This document shows, in pieces, positions 9,373 through 18,206 of a stretch of DNA of 64,000 nucleotides. Below the pieces are notes generated by a model. It searched no databases. It saw only the letters and a program-made list of their open reading frames with translations, and was not told the origin of the DNA. Both the position numbers and the translations under genes were made by a program. Each line of letters starts with the position of its first letter. The first letter of the stretch is position 1. This stretch comes from Allobosea sp. Root483D1 (GTDB lineage Bacteria; Pseudomonadota; Alphaproteobacteria; Rhizobiales; Beijerinckiaceae), in NCBI RefSeq assembly GCF_001429505.1, contig NZ_LMJW01000020.1:259644-323643 (forward strand), given 5' to 3'.

Positions 9373-12276
9373 ATGACCGGGCAACTGATCGGATCGCTGA
9401 TCCTCTGGCTGATCGTGGCGGTGATCGTCATCGCCATCGTGGTCTATCTGGTGAACTGGCTCTACCGCCGGTCCTCGAAGGAGGTCTCCTTCGTCCGCAC
9501 CGGCCTGTTCGGCGAAAAGGTGGTGATCAATGGCGGCGCCTTCGTGCTGCCGATCATCCACGATGTCACGCCGGTCAACATGAACGTGCTGCAGCTGGCG
9601 GTGACGCGGGCGAGCAACGACGCGCTGATCACCCGCGACCGGATGCGCGTCGACATCGACGCCGAGTTCTATGTCAGGGTGAAGCCGGAGCGGCAGTCGG
9701 TCTCGGTCGCCGCCGCCACGCTCGGCCGGCGCACCCTGCAGCCGGACCAGCTCCATGCCCTCCTGTCGGGCAAGTTCATCTCCGCTCTCAGGACGGTCGC
9801 CTCCGAGATGACCATGGAGGAGATGCACGAGCAGCGCGGTGCCTACGTCCAGCGCGTCAAGGATGCCGCCGCCGAGGCGCTCGACCAGAACGGTCTCGTG
9901 CTGGAATCGGTCGCGCTGACCGACCTCGACCAGACCGACCTGCAATATTTCAACCCGTCGAACCGCTTCGACGCCGCCGGCCTGACGCGGATCATCGAGG
10001 AGATCGAGGACAAGCGGAAGCTGCGCAACGACATCGAGCAGGACTCGATGATTCGGATCCGCACTCGCAATCTGGAAGCCGAGCGCCAGGCGCTCGACAT
10101 CGAGCGCGAGAGCGAGATGGCGCGTCTCGACCAGCAGCGCGAGATCGAGATCAAGCGCGCCATGCAGCGCACCGAGGTCGCCCGCGAGCGCGCCATCCGC
10201 GACACCGAGGCGGAGCAGGCCCAGATCACCTCGCGCGAAGAGATCGAGAAATCACGCATCGCCAATGAGCGCGGGATCAGCGAAGCGCGCATCGCTTCGG
10301 AGCGCGACATCCGCCAGCAGGAGATCGCCCGGACGCAAGCCGTCGAGGAGGCTGAGATCGCTGCGCACGAGCATGTCGAGAAGGCGCGCATTGCCAACGA
10401 GCAGGCGATCAATGTCGCTCGCATCGCCTCCGACCGCGACATCCGCCAGAAGGAGATCGAGCGTACCAAGGTGCTGGAAGCGGCCGAGATCGCCGCACGC
10501 GAGGCGACCGAGAAGGCCCGCATCGTCCAGGAGACGGCGATCAACGCCGAGCGCATCACCCGCGAGCAGGAGGTGCGCAATCGCGAGATCGAGCGCACCC
10601 GCGCGCTCGAGCAGGATGACATCGCCGCGCGTGAATCGGTCGAAACCGCCCGCATCTCCCAGGAGGAGCGCGTCCGCGCGCTCCAGATCGCGCGCAACCG
10701 GGCGCTCGACGAGGCCGAGATCGCCGCGCGCGAGGCGATCGAGAAAGCCCGCATCGCCCAGGAGAACGCGATCGCGGCCGACCGCATCGCGCTCGACCAG
10801 CGCACCCGCCTGCTCGAAATCGGGCGCACCGAAGCGATCGAGGCGGCGGAGATCGCCTCGCGCGAGGCGACCGAGAAGGCTCGCATCACGCAGGAGCAAA
10901 CCATTTCGAGCGCGCGTATCCGCCGCGACGAGGATGTGCGCAGCCTCGAAATCGCCCGCAACCAGGCGATCGACACCGCCGAGATCGCGGCGCGCGAGGC
11001 GACCGAGGCCGCCAGGATCGCGCAGGAGCGGGTTAACGCGGCCGAGCGCATCGCGGCGGAGCTCGCGACGAAGGAGCTGGAGATCAAGCGTGCGGCCGAA
11101 CTCGACGGTGCGGAGCTCAAGCGCCGCGACACGGTCGAGCGGCAGCGCATTACGACCGAGCTGAAACTCGACCAGGAGCGCATCACCTCGACCAGGACAC
11201 GCGAGATCGCGCAGATCGCCCAGAAGGAGGCGATCGAGGTCGCCGAAGAGCAGCGTGCCATCGTGCTCGCTGCCAAGAAGGTCGAGCGGGCCGACGCCGA
11301 CAAGACGTTGCGCCAGGCCGAGATCACCGCGCGCCAGCAGGTCGAGACCGTCGACATCGCCCGCGAGCAGGCGCTGGAAGCGGTGCGGATCGAGCGCCGC
11401 CGCGCGCTGGAGCAACTGGAAATCGCGCGGAATCAGGCGCTGCAGGAGGCGCAGATCGTCTCGAACGAGGAGGTCGAGCGGGCCCGCATCTCGTCCGACC
11501 GCGGCCTCGACGAGGCCCGCATCGGCCGCCAGCGCGAACTGCGCAAGCTTGAGATCGGGCGCGAGCGCGAGGTCGAGGCGGCCGCCATGGACAAGGCGAT
11601 CGCCATCTACGCCAAGTCGCTGGAGGAATCGGCGGCGCAGGTCAGTGCCGAGATCGCCCGCGCCAAGGCGGTCGAGGCCGAGGAGAAGGTCAAGACCGTC
11701 CGCGAGAGCGAGAGCGCACAGAGACGCAAGACCGTCGAGATCCTGCTCGCCGAGAAGGCCGCCGAAGAGTCCCGCATCGCGTCCGAGGCCGAGAAGGTGC
11801 GCCGCGCCGTCGATGCCGAAGCGCAGAAGCTGCTCTACGAGGCCGAGAACGTGCTCAGCGATGGCGCCCGCTACGGGCTGTTCCGCCGCCGCCTGCTCGA
11901 CAAGATCGAGGGCATCGTCCGCGAGAGCGTCAAGCCGATGGAGAAGATCGAGGGCATCCGCATCCTTCATGTCGATGGGCTCGCCGGCGCGGCCAGCGGC
12001 GCCGGCGGCGCGGCACGCTCGCCCACCGACGAGGTCATGGAGTCGGCGCTGCGCTACCGGGTCCAGGCGCCGATGATCGACCAGGTTCTGAAGGAGATCG
12101 GCATCGAGGGCGGCAATCTCGCCAAGATGGGCGGGCTCATGCGCGAGGCCTCGGACATGCAGCGCGTCGCCAAGGAAGCGCAGCCGGCCAAGGAGCCGCA
12201 ACCGGCCAAGCCGAAGGAGGCTGGCGAGCCCGGCCCAGCGGGCGGTGGCCGTTCCGGCCCCCGCAAGAAGTCGTGA
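9373..12276 (+). CDS. Giant flotillin-like SPFH protein with hendecad coiled coil
   Basis: A 967-residue membrane scaffold candidate. Residues about 6-30 are one transmembrane helix, then an SPFH/band-7 domain to about residue 230 (VSFVRTGLFGEKVVINGGAF; ITRDRMRVDIDAEFYV). Residues about 284-737 are an extended rod of 11-residue units starting with [E/R/D]I, for example EIAAREATEKA and RIAQENAIAAD, mostly grouped as 44-residue supra-repeats. A flotillin-like C-terminal segment (YGLFRRRLLDKIEGIV) and a Lys/Pro/Ala-rich tail follow. Ordinary flotillins are about 450-550 residues, so the rod is roughly double size. It lies 27 bases after the TIM-barrel gene and before two SRPBCC genes. Confidence 0.85.
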   Translation: MTGQLIGSLILWLIVAVIVIAIVVYLVNWLYRRSSKEVSFVRTGLFGEKVVINGGAFVLPIIHDVTPVNMNVLQLAVTRASNDALITRDRMRVDIDAEFYVRVKPERQSVSVAAATLGRRTLQPDQLHALLSGKFISALRTVASEMTMEEMHEQRGAYVQRVKDAAAEALDQNGLVLESVALTDLDQTDLQYFNPSNRFDAAGLTRIIEEIEDKRKLRNDIEQDSMIRIRTRNLEAERQALDIERESEMARLDQQREIEIKRAMQRTEVARERAIRDTEAEQAQITSREEIEKSRIANERGISEARIASERDIRQQEIARTQAVEEAEIAAHEHVEKARIANEQAINVARIASDRDIRQKEIERTKVLEAAEIAAREATEKARIVQETAINAERITREQEVRNREIERTRALEQDDIAARESVETARISQEERVRALQIARNRALDEAEIAAREAIEKARIAQENAIAADRIALDQRTRLLEIGRTEAIEAAEIASREATEKARITQEQTISSARIRRDEDVRSLEIARNQAIDTAEIAAREATEAARIAQERVNAAERIAAELATKELEIKRAAELDGAELKRRDTVERQRITTELKLDQERITSTRTREIAQIAQKEAIEVAEEQRAIVLAAKKVERADADKTLRQAEITARQQVETVDIAREQALEAVRIERRRALEQLEIARNQALQEAQIVSNEEVERARISSDRGLDEARIGRQRELRKLEIGREREVEAAAMDKAIAIYAKSLEESAAQVSAEIARAKAVEAEEKVKTVRESESAQRRKTVEILLAEKAAEESRIASEAEKVRRAVDAEAQKLLYEAENVLSDGARYGLFRRRLLDKIEGIVRESVKPMEKIEGIRILHVDGLAGAASGAGGAARSPTDEVMESALRYRVQAPMIDQVLKEIGIEGGNLAKMGGLMREASDMQRVAKEAQPAKEPQPAKPKEAGEPGPAGGGRSGPRKKS
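10222..11583 (+). repeat. In-frame degenerate 33/132-bp repeats encoding hendecads
   Basis: The coding strand repeats in units of 33 bases (11 codons), mostly organised as 132-base blocks, each beginning with a GAGATCGCCGCGCGCGAGGC-like sequence. At least five 44-residue blocks and one 33-residue block are consecutive between about 10350 and 11110, and the 11-residue register continues with more divergence to about 11583. It is protein-coding repetition, not intergenic satellite or CRISPR. Confidence 0.85.
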
Positions 12277-12287
12277 GGCGCTGACCG

Positions 12288-12725
12288 ATGGCCCGCGTCT
12301 ACGTCTCCAGCGTCATCGCCGCTCCGGCCGCCAAGGTCTGGGCCCGGGTGCGCGATTTCAACGGCCTGCCGAACTGGCATCCTCGCATCGCCGAGAGCCG
12401 GATCGAGAATGGCGAGCCCGCCGACAAGGTCGGCTGCATCCGCGCCTTCTCGCTGCGCAGCGGCGACCGGCTGCGCGAGCAACTGCTCGGCCTCTCCGAC
12501 TACGACATGTTCTGCACCTATTCGATCTTGGACTCGCCAATGCCGCTGACGAACTACGTCGCGACGCTCAGGCTTACGCCGATCACCGACCAGGAGCGGA
12601 CCTTCATCGAATGGTCGGCCGATTTCGACTGCGCGCCGGAACGCGAGGCCGAACTCGTCGCCGGCATCGGCACCAATGTCTTCCAGGGCGGCTTCGACGC
12701 CCTCAAGCGCGCCTTCGGGGGATAG
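12288..12725 (+). CDS. SRPBCC-family protein (CoxG/polyketide-cyclase-like), copy 1
   Basis: A 145-residue single-domain START/SRPBCC protein: it begins VYVSSVIAAPAAKVWARVRD, has the NWHPRI segment, VGCIRAF and LREQLLGLSDYDMF, and ends in an amphipathic helix. The fold makes a deep hydrophobic pocket. CO-dehydrogenase-type clusters carry an SRPBCC member, CoxG, that anchors the enzyme to the membrane. This copy lies between the flotillin-like protein and the hydroxylase subunits, so a binding or anchoring role is plausible but inferred. It has a close paralogue directly downstream. Confidence 0.85.
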   Translation: MARVYVSSVIAAPAAKVWARVRDFNGLPNWHPRIAESRIENGEPADKVGCIRAFSLRSGDRLREQLLGLSDYDMFCTYSILDSPMPLTNYVATLRLTPITDQERTFIEWSADFDCAPEREAELVAGIGTNVFQGGFDALKRAFGG

Positions 12726-12727
12726 CG

Positions 12728-13180
12728 ATGCCCCATGTCGTCCGCAGCACGATCATCGATACGCCGGCGGACCGGCTCTGGTCGGTCCTGCGCGACTTCA
12801 ACGGGCACGACAAGTGGCACCCGATCGTGGCGCGGAGCGAGATCGAACGCGCCTACCCGTCCGATCGGGTCGGCTGCATCAGACGCTTTGTCCTGCGCGA
12901 CGGCAGCGAATTGCGCGAGCAGCTGCTGACGCTCTCCGATCTCGAAATGACCTTCAGCTACTGCCTGCTCGATACGCCGATCCCGCTGTTCAACTACGTC
13001 GCCCATGTCCGGCTGCTGCCGGTGACCGACGGCAATCGCAGCTTCTGGCACTGGGAAAGCCGCTTCACCACGCCACCCGGACGGGAGGCGGAACTCGCCA
13101 GGCTCGTCGGCGACGAGGTCTACACCAACGGCATCGAGGCGGTCCGCCGTCTGCCTGTGATCGTCGGCGAGGAGGTCTGA
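12728..13180 (+). CDS. SRPBCC-family protein, copy 2
   Basis: This 150-residue paralogue of the preceding gene starts two bases after its stop. Aligned landmarks are APAAKVWARVRDFNG / TPADRLWSVLRDFNG, WHPRI / WHPIV, VGCIRAFSLR / VGCIRRFVLR and LREQLLGLSD / LREQLLTLSD. Despite shared landmarks the two are clearly diverged, so this is an old tandem duplication rather than a recent one. Two different pockets side by side could handle substrate and product, or form a heterodimer; neither is shown by sequence. Confidence 0.85.
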   Translation: MPHVVRSTIIDTPADRLWSVLRDFNGHDKWHPIVARSEIERAYPSDRVGCIRRFVLRDGSELREQLLTLSDLEMTFSYCLLDTPIPLFNYVAHVRLLPVTDGNRSFWHWESRFTTPPGREAELARLVGDEVYTNGIEAVRRLPVIVGEEV

Positions 13181-13181
13181 C

Positions 13182-14003
13182 ATGCTCGATCTGAGAACCT
13201 GCGTGAGCCTGTCGGAAGCCGCCGGCATCCTCTCCGGCGATCGACAGGCGCTGCTGATCGGCGGCGGCACCTTGGTGATGCGCGAGGTCAATGAGGGCCG
13301 GTTGACCGAGGGCACGCTGGTACGCGTCACCGATCCGGCCCTGCGCCAGATGAGCACGAGCGGCGCTCGCGTCGAGCTCGGCGCCGGCGTGACCATGGCG
13401 ATGGTGCTGGCCAATCGCGACCTCGCTTATCTCCATGCACCGGCGCGCGGCATCGGCGGGCCCGCGGTCCGGACGATGGCGACGATCGGTGGCAATCTTT
13501 TCGCCGCTACGCCCTATGGCGACTTCACCGTCGCGCTGCTCGCCCTCGATGCGCAGGTCGTGCTGCAATCCGGCTATGGCTCGGGCCGGGCGGTGCCGTT
13601 GGAGGATTTCCTGAGCGCGCGCGAGCGCGGCGGCCAGGGGCTTGTCACGGCGGTACAATTCGCCCGGCCGCAGAACCCGGCCGAACTCCATTTCCGCAAG
13701 ATCAGCCGGGTCAAGCCGAAGGGCATCTCGGTGCTCTCGATCGCGGCCCATCTGCCGCTCTCGGGCGGCCGCGTCACGCAGGCGCGGGTGGCCTATGGTG
13801 CAATGGCGCCGACGCCGATCCGCGCCCGCGGCGTCGAGCGGGCGCTCGACGGCAAGCCGCTCGACCAGGCGGCGATCCAGGTGGCGAAGCAGGCAGCGCT
13901 CGAAGGCTGCCGCCCGGCGACCGACGCGATCGCCAGCGAGTGGTACCGGCGCGAGATCCTCCCCGTCCATCTCGGCCGGCTCCTGGCCGGCGAGCCGCGC
14001 TGA
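13182..14003 (+). CDS. Molybdenum hydroxylase, FAD-binding medium subunit (CoxM-like)
   Basis: A 273-residue FAD subunit of the xanthine dehydrogenase family. The FAD-binding signatures are LLIGGGTLVMREVNEG near the N-terminus and GGPAVRTMATIGGN followed by TPYGDF in the middle; a CO_deh_flav_C-type C-terminal domain carries KPKGISVLSIA. It passes electrons from the 2Fe-2S subunit to the acceptor. The gene starts one base after the SRPBCC gene and precedes the iron-sulfur subunit, the standard M-S-L order of such enzymes. Confidence 0.92.
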   Translation: MLDLRTCVSLSEAAGILSGDRQALLIGGGTLVMREVNEGRLTEGTLVRVTDPALRQMSTSGARVELGAGVTMAMVLANRDLAYLHAPARGIGGPAVRTMATIGGNLFAATPYGDFTVALLALDAQVVLQSGYGSGRAVPLEDFLSARERGGQGLVTAVQFARPQNPAELHFRKISRVKPKGISVLSIAAHLPLSGGRVTQARVAYGAMAPTPIRARGVERALDGKPLDQAAIQVAKQAALEGCRPATDAIASEWYRREILPVHLGRLLAGEPR

Positions 14004-14014
14004 GGAGGCGCGCC

Positions 14015-14497
14015 ATGGCCAAGCTCCCGGTCCAGTTCCGCCTCAACGGCAGCGATCGCGCCACCTTCGTCGATCCGGCGAGCAATCTGCTCGATACGCT
14101 TCGGCGCGGGCTCGGCGATTTCGGCCCGAAATATGGCTGCGGCCAAGGCACCTGCGGCGTCTGCACCGTGCTGGTCGACGGCGAACCGCAGCTCGCCTGC
14201 CTGACGCTCGCTGTCTCCTGCGAGGGTCGCCAGATCGAGACCACCTCCGGCATGGCTGATGGGCCTGATCTGCATCCGCTGCAGGCCGCCTTCATGGACC
14301 ATTTCGCCGCGCAGTGCGGCTTCTGCACGCCGGGCATGCTGACCGCCGCGCGGGTGCTGCTGGCGAAGAACCCCCAGCCGAGCCGCGACGAGGTCGTTGA
14401 GGCGATCAGCGGCAACATCTGCCGCTGCACCGGCTACGAACCGATCATCGCCGCCATCCTCGCCGCAGCGGGCGCGCCCGGCGCGCGCCGGGCCTGA
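14015..14497 (+). CDS. Molybdenum hydroxylase, 2Fe-2S small subunit (CoxS-like)
   Basis: A 160-residue iron-sulfur subunit with all eight expected cysteines: the plant-ferredoxin cluster YGCGQGTCGVCTVLVDG plus LAC, and the second cluster CGFCTPGM with NICRCTGYEPII. It carries electrons from the molybdenum site to FAD. The start is set by GAGGAGG at 14002-14008 just after the upstream stop. Its length is normal for the family. It lies between the FAD and molybdopterin subunit genes. Confidence 0.95.
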   Translation: MAKLPVQFRLNGSDRATFVDPASNLLDTLRRGLGDFGPKYGCGQGTCGVCTVLVDGEPQLACLTLAVSCEGRQIETTSGMADGPDLHPLQAAFMDHFAAQCGFCTPGMLTAARVLLAKNPQPSRDEVVEAISGNICRCTGYEPIIAAILAAAGAPGARRA

Positions 14498-14511
14498 AGA
14501 AGGAGCCTGCC

Positions 14512-16272
14512 ATGTTCGAGATGCGCAAGGACCTGTTCGCCGACGAGCGCGACGACAATCTCAACGTCGTCGGCAAGGGCATGCAACGCCAGGACATGCC
14601 GGGCCATGTCACGGCCCGCACTCGCTTCTTCGACGACCACGCCTTCGACGGCATGCTGCATCTCAAGGTGGTGCGCAGCCCGCATCATCATGCCCGCATC
14701 CGCGCGATCGATACCTCGGCCGCCGAGCGCGCGCCCGGCGTCAAGCGCGTGCTGCGCGGCGCCGACGTCCCCGTGAACAAGAACACGCTGCTCAGCCTGA
14801 TCAATTTCGGCAAGGACGACGAGCCGTCTCTCGCGGTGAGCAAGGCCAGCTACAAGGGCGAGCCGGTCGTCGCGATCCTCGCCGACAGCGAGGCGCAGGC
14901 GCAGGCGGCCCTCAAGCTGGTCCGGATCGACTATGATCCCCTGCCGGCGGTGTTCGACGTCGAGGAGACGCTGAAGGCCGGCGCGCCGGTGGTCAACGAG
15001 ACCTATCCCGGCAACTACTTCGAATATCACGAGCGCTTCGACCATCAGAAGCTGCGCTTCGGCGATGTCGAGCGCGGTTTTTCCGGCGCCGACATCGTGA
15101 TGGAGCATCGCTACCAGATGTCGCCGATCGAGCATGCGCCGACCGAGACCAACGGCTCGATCGCTGCGCCCGAGCAGAATGGCCGCTTCGTCGTGCACTC
15201 CTGCGCCCAGGGCCTGTTCTTCGCGCTCGGCACCACCGCCAAGATCGTCAATGTCGAGTCGAACCAGCTGCATTTCATCGGCGGCACGGTCGGCGGCGGT
15301 TTCGGCGGCAAGGTCGACTCGCTGACCGAGCCGCTCGCCGTACTCGGCGCGATGCTGACCGGCAGGCCGGTGCGCTTCGTGCTCGATCGCGAGGAGGAGA
15401 TGCTCTACGGCTCGCCGCGCGGCGCCGAGCGCATCTACATCAAGGACGGGCTGATGCGCGACGGGCGGATCGTCGCCCGCCACATCCGCAGCTATTTCGA
15501 CGCCGGCGCCTATACGCGGCTGTCGAGCTATGCCGCGATCAAGTGCACGGCGCATGTGCCGGGGCCGTACTGGATCCCCAACGTCGCCTCCGACATCTAC
15601 GTCGCCTACACCAATCGCTGCCCGTCCACCGCCATGCGCGGCTTCGGCGTCACCGCGGTCGACTTCGCGCTCGAAGTCCAGATGGACCGCCTCGCCGAAG
15701 CGGCGAACATGGACCCGATGGAGCTGCGTATCCTCAACGCCTATCGCGATGGCGACATGAAACCGCATCGGCGCGCCGCAAAGAACACGGCGCTGGTCGA
15801 ATGCGTGCAGGTCGCAGCCGAGAAGGCGAACTGGCCGCTATCCGAGCAGGCGAAGCGGGCGTCCTCGCTGATCGGCGGCGGCGCCGGCGAGCGCGCGCAG
15901 ATCCCGGCGACCCAGCTCGACGCCCGCGGCCAGATCGGCCGGCCCGATACGCGCAGCGGGCCGGTGACGCAGGTGCTGCCGGCCGGCACGACAAGGATCG
16001 CGCCGAGCAAGCAGCCAGTGATGGAAGGCGCCCGCGACGGGCACGCCGCGCCGACGCAGGTACCACGCTACGAGCCGCCACGGCCCACCGCCCCTCCGGC
16101 TCCACCGCCCTACCAGCCGACCCCTTCCCCTTACCAGCCGGCCGGCTCGCATCCGGCGCCGCCCGCCTACCAGCTACCACCCGCTCCGCCTGCCCCGCCG
16201 CCGGCGGCGCCAGCGCAGACCCAGCACGGCGCGGTGCGGTTCTCGTCGGTTTTCGGCACGAGGAGGCGCTGA
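14512..16272 (+). CDS. Molybdenum hydroxylase large subunit, N-terminal half, with Pro-rich tail
   Basis: Of 586 residues, about 1-445 correspond to the first part of a CoxL/XdhB large subunit: an Ald_Xan_dh_C a/b-hammerhead region (KVVRSPHHHARI), then the first molybdopterin-binding domain with GGTVGGGFGGK and the active-site loop STAMRGFG. Homology stops near residue 450, where a normal large subunit would continue. A tail of about 135 residues follows, rich in Pro, Ala and Tyr (for example PPRPTAPPAPPPYQPTPSPY). The missing second half is encoded by the next gene, one base on. CO dehydrogenases have a Cys loop here; this protein has RGFG, so it is a hydroxylase of other type. Confidence 0.85.
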   Translation: MFEMRKDLFADERDDNLNVVGKGMQRQDMPGHVTARTRFFDDHAFDGMLHLKVVRSPHHHARIRAIDTSAAERAPGVKRVLRGADVPVNKNTLLSLINFGKDDEPSLAVSKASYKGEPVVAILADSEAQAQAALKLVRIDYDPLPAVFDVEETLKAGAPVVNETYPGNYFEYHERFDHQKLRFGDVERGFSGADIVMEHRYQMSPIEHAPTETNGSIAAPEQNGRFVVHSCAQGLFFALGTTAKIVNVESNQLHFIGGTVGGGFGGKVDSLTEPLAVLGAMLTGRPVRFVLDREEEMLYGSPRGAERIYIKDGLMRDGRIVARHIRSYFDAGAYTRLSSYAAIKCTAHVPGPYWIPNVASDIYVAYTNRCPSTAMRGFGVTAVDFALEVQMDRLAEAANMDPMELRILNAYRDGDMKPHRRAAKNTALVECVQVAAEKANWPLSEQAKRASSLIGGGAGERAQIPATQLDARGQIGRPDTRSGPVTQVLPAGTTRIAPSKQPVMEGARDGHAAPTQVPRYEPPRPTAPPAPPPYQPTPSPYQPAGSHPAPPAYQLPPAPPAPPPAAPAQTQHGAVRFSSVFGTRRR

Positions 16273-16273
16273 G

Positions 16274-17317
16274 ATGGCCCGTCACGAAGGCCGCGGCATG
16301 GCCTCGGTCAACTATCCGATCGGCATGAATCTCGGCGGCGATCCAAGCCAGGCGCTGATCCATTCCAACCCCGACGGCAAGTTCACCGTCGCGCTCTCGG
16401 CGATCGATCTCGGCCAGGGCATGAAGCAGGTCTCGCGCCAGATCGCGGCCGAGACGCTCGGCGTGCCTGTCGAGGACGTCTATGTCGACACCGCCGACAG
16501 CGACACCGGCCCGCACGACATGGGCTCCTTCGCCTCGCGCGGCACGCACCGGATGGGCAACGCCATCATCGTCGCCGCCCGCGAGGCCCGCGGCGTCCTG
16601 CTCGAAGCGGCGGCCGAGGAGCTCGAGGTCAACGCCGCCGACCTCGTCACCGATGGGCGCGGCAACATCCATGTCCGCGGCGCACCCTCGCGCAGCATCA
16701 CGGTCAAGGCGACGGCGCAGGCGGCGCAGTTCAAGCAGGGCAAGACCATCGCCGGGCGGGGCATCTTCCTGATCCCGCTCTCGGCTGTCGATGCCGAGAC
16801 CGGCGAGATGAACCCGAACACCGCCTTCGCCCATGCCTGCCTCGTCGCCGATGTCAGCGTCGACGACGAGACTGGCGAGGTCGAGGTGCTCAGGATGACC
16901 AGCGCCTATGAGCTCGGCCGCGTCATCAATCCGCGCATGGTCGAGCAGCAACTCGTCGGCGGCGCCTGGATGGGCATCAGCCACGCGCTCTATGAAACGC
17001 CAGAGCCGTACTACCCCAGCCCCGAGCACGGCCCGCGCGACTTCAACGAATACCTGATGCCGGGACCGGGCGACATCGCGCCCTATCACGTGACGGTGCT
17101 GGAGCGGCCGGCACCGGACGGCCCGTTCGGCGGCAAGGGCCCGGGCGAGATGTGCGCCAACCCGGTGCTGCCGGCGGTCGCCAACGCCGTCTACAACGCC
17201 ATCGGCGTGCGGGTCGACGAATTGCCGATCACGCCGGAGAAGATCCTGCGCGGCATCAAGGCCAATGGCGGCGTCAAACCGGGCCCACGGCGTGGCGGCC
17301 CGGTGAACTGGCGGTGA
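16274..17317 (+). CDS. Molybdenum hydroxylase large subunit, C-terminal half
   Basis: This 347-residue protein corresponds to the second molybdopterin-binding part of the CoxL/XdhB large subunit: GMASVNYPIGMNLGG, the Q-loop IDLGQGMKQVSRQI, VDTADSDTGPHDMGSFASRG, and the catalytic-glutamate motif GGKGPGEMCANP near the C-terminus. It presumably assembles with the preceding N-terminal half to build one active site. The frame differs from the upstream gene, it has its own ATG and one intergenic base, so it is a separate polypeptide and not simple readthrough. Confidence 0.87.
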   Translation: MARHEGRGMASVNYPIGMNLGGDPSQALIHSNPDGKFTVALSAIDLGQGMKQVSRQIAAETLGVPVEDVYVDTADSDTGPHDMGSFASRGTHRMGNAIIVAAREARGVLLEAAAEELEVNAADLVTDGRGNIHVRGAPSRSITVKATAQAAQFKQGKTIAGRGIFLIPLSAVDAETGEMNPNTAFAHACLVADVSVDDETGEVEVLRMTSAYELGRVINPRMVEQQLVGGAWMGISHALYETPEPYYPSPEHGPRDFNEYLMPGPGDIAPYHVTVLERPAPDGPFGGKGPGEMCANPVLPAVANAVYNAIGVRVDELPITPEKILRGIKANGGVKPGPRRGGPVNWR

Positions 17318-17321
17318 CGCG

Positions 17322-18206
17322 ATGGCGCTGAGGACGACCGTCGCCGGCATCTCCAGCCCCGAGGACCTTGCCGAGGCCCTCCAGGCGGCGATGTATCTCG
17401 CCGATGACGGCATCGCGACGGCCGGCTACCTCTCGCTTGCGCTCGGCAAGCCGCTGCTGCTCGAAGGCGCGCCCGGCGTCGGCAAGACCGAGGCCGCCAA
17501 GGCGCTCGCCGGCATTCTCGGGCGCCAGCTCATCCGCCTGCAGTGCTTTGAAGGCATCGACGCGGCGGCCGCACTCTACGAGTGGAACTATCCGCGCCAG
17601 ATGCTCGCCATCCGCCAGGCGAAGGAGGGCGAGCAGCTCGACATCTACCGCGACGACTTCCTGATCGAACGACCGATGCTGACGACGCTGCGGCGGCCGG
17701 AATCGACCGTGCTGCTGATCGACGAAATCGACCGCTCCGACCATGAATTCGAGGCCTTCCTGCTCGAATTCCTCTCGGATTTCTCGATCTCGATCCCCGA
17801 GCGCGGCACGCTGCGCGCGGCCGAGCGGCCGGTCGTGATCCTGACCTCGAACCGCACGCGCGAACTGCATGAGGCGCTGCGCCGCCGCTGCGTCTACCAC
17901 TACATCGCCTATCCCGAGCCCGAGCGCGAGGCGCAGATCATCATGCTGCGCTCCTCGGCCGTTGCCGAGAGCACGGCCCGTGCCGTCGTCCAGGCCGTCG
18001 GGCTGCTGCGGCAGGAGCCGCTGGCCAAGCCGCCGGGCGTCGCCGAGGCGGTCGACTGGGCCGAAGCCGCGACGGCTCTGGCGCAGACCGGCGCGACCTG
18101 GCCGGAAGCCTTCCGCCGCTCGCTCGGCGCCGCGATCAAGGACGAGGAGGACCTCGCGCACTTACGGCCGCGCCTGCCGCTCTTCATTCCGGGGCTGGCG
18201 GCATGA
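17322..18206 (+). CDS. MoxR-type AAA+ ATPase (CoxD-like)
   Basis: A 294-residue AAA+ protein with Walker A EGAPGVGKTEAAKAL, Walker B VLLIDEIDRSD, and the MoxR-type sensor block VILTSNRTRELHEALRRRC. In CO-dehydrogenase clusters CoxD is such an ATPase, and with CoxE it helps mature the active site. Here it lies directly after the hydroxylase large-subunit halves and overlaps the VWA gene by 4 bases, the same arrangement, so a chaperone role in enzyme assembly is the best inference. Confidence 0.9.
   Translation: MALRTTVAGISSPEDLAEALQAAMYLADDGIATAGYLSLALGKPLLLEGAPGVGKTEAAKALAGILGRQLIRLQCFEGIDAAAALYEWNYPRQMLAIRQAKEGEQLDIYRDDFLIERPMLTTLRRPESTVLLIDEIDRSDHEFEAFLLEFLSDFSISIPERGTLRAAERPVVILTSNRTRELHEALRRRCVYHYIAYPEPEREAQIIMLRSSAVAESTARAVVQAVGLLRQEPLAKPPGVAEAVDWAEAATALAQTGATWPEAFRRSLGAAIKDEEDLAHLRPRLPLFIPGLAA

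Noticed and set aside
8104-9945. Long antisense open frame over the TIM-barrel and Tm-1-like genes
   Set aside because: It has Gly/Asp/Arg-biased composition typical of shadow frames, no recognisable motif and no ribosome site.
10222-11583. Tandem repeats that could be taken for a CRISPR or satellite array
   Set aside because: The 33/132-base period preserves one reading frame throughout and the repeats are degenerate; no constant repeat with unique spacers is seen.
14512-17317. Carbon monoxide dehydrogenase
   Set aside because: The cluster looks Cox-like, but the active-site loop is AMRGFG and lacks the copper-binding Cys; a general hydroxylase fits better.
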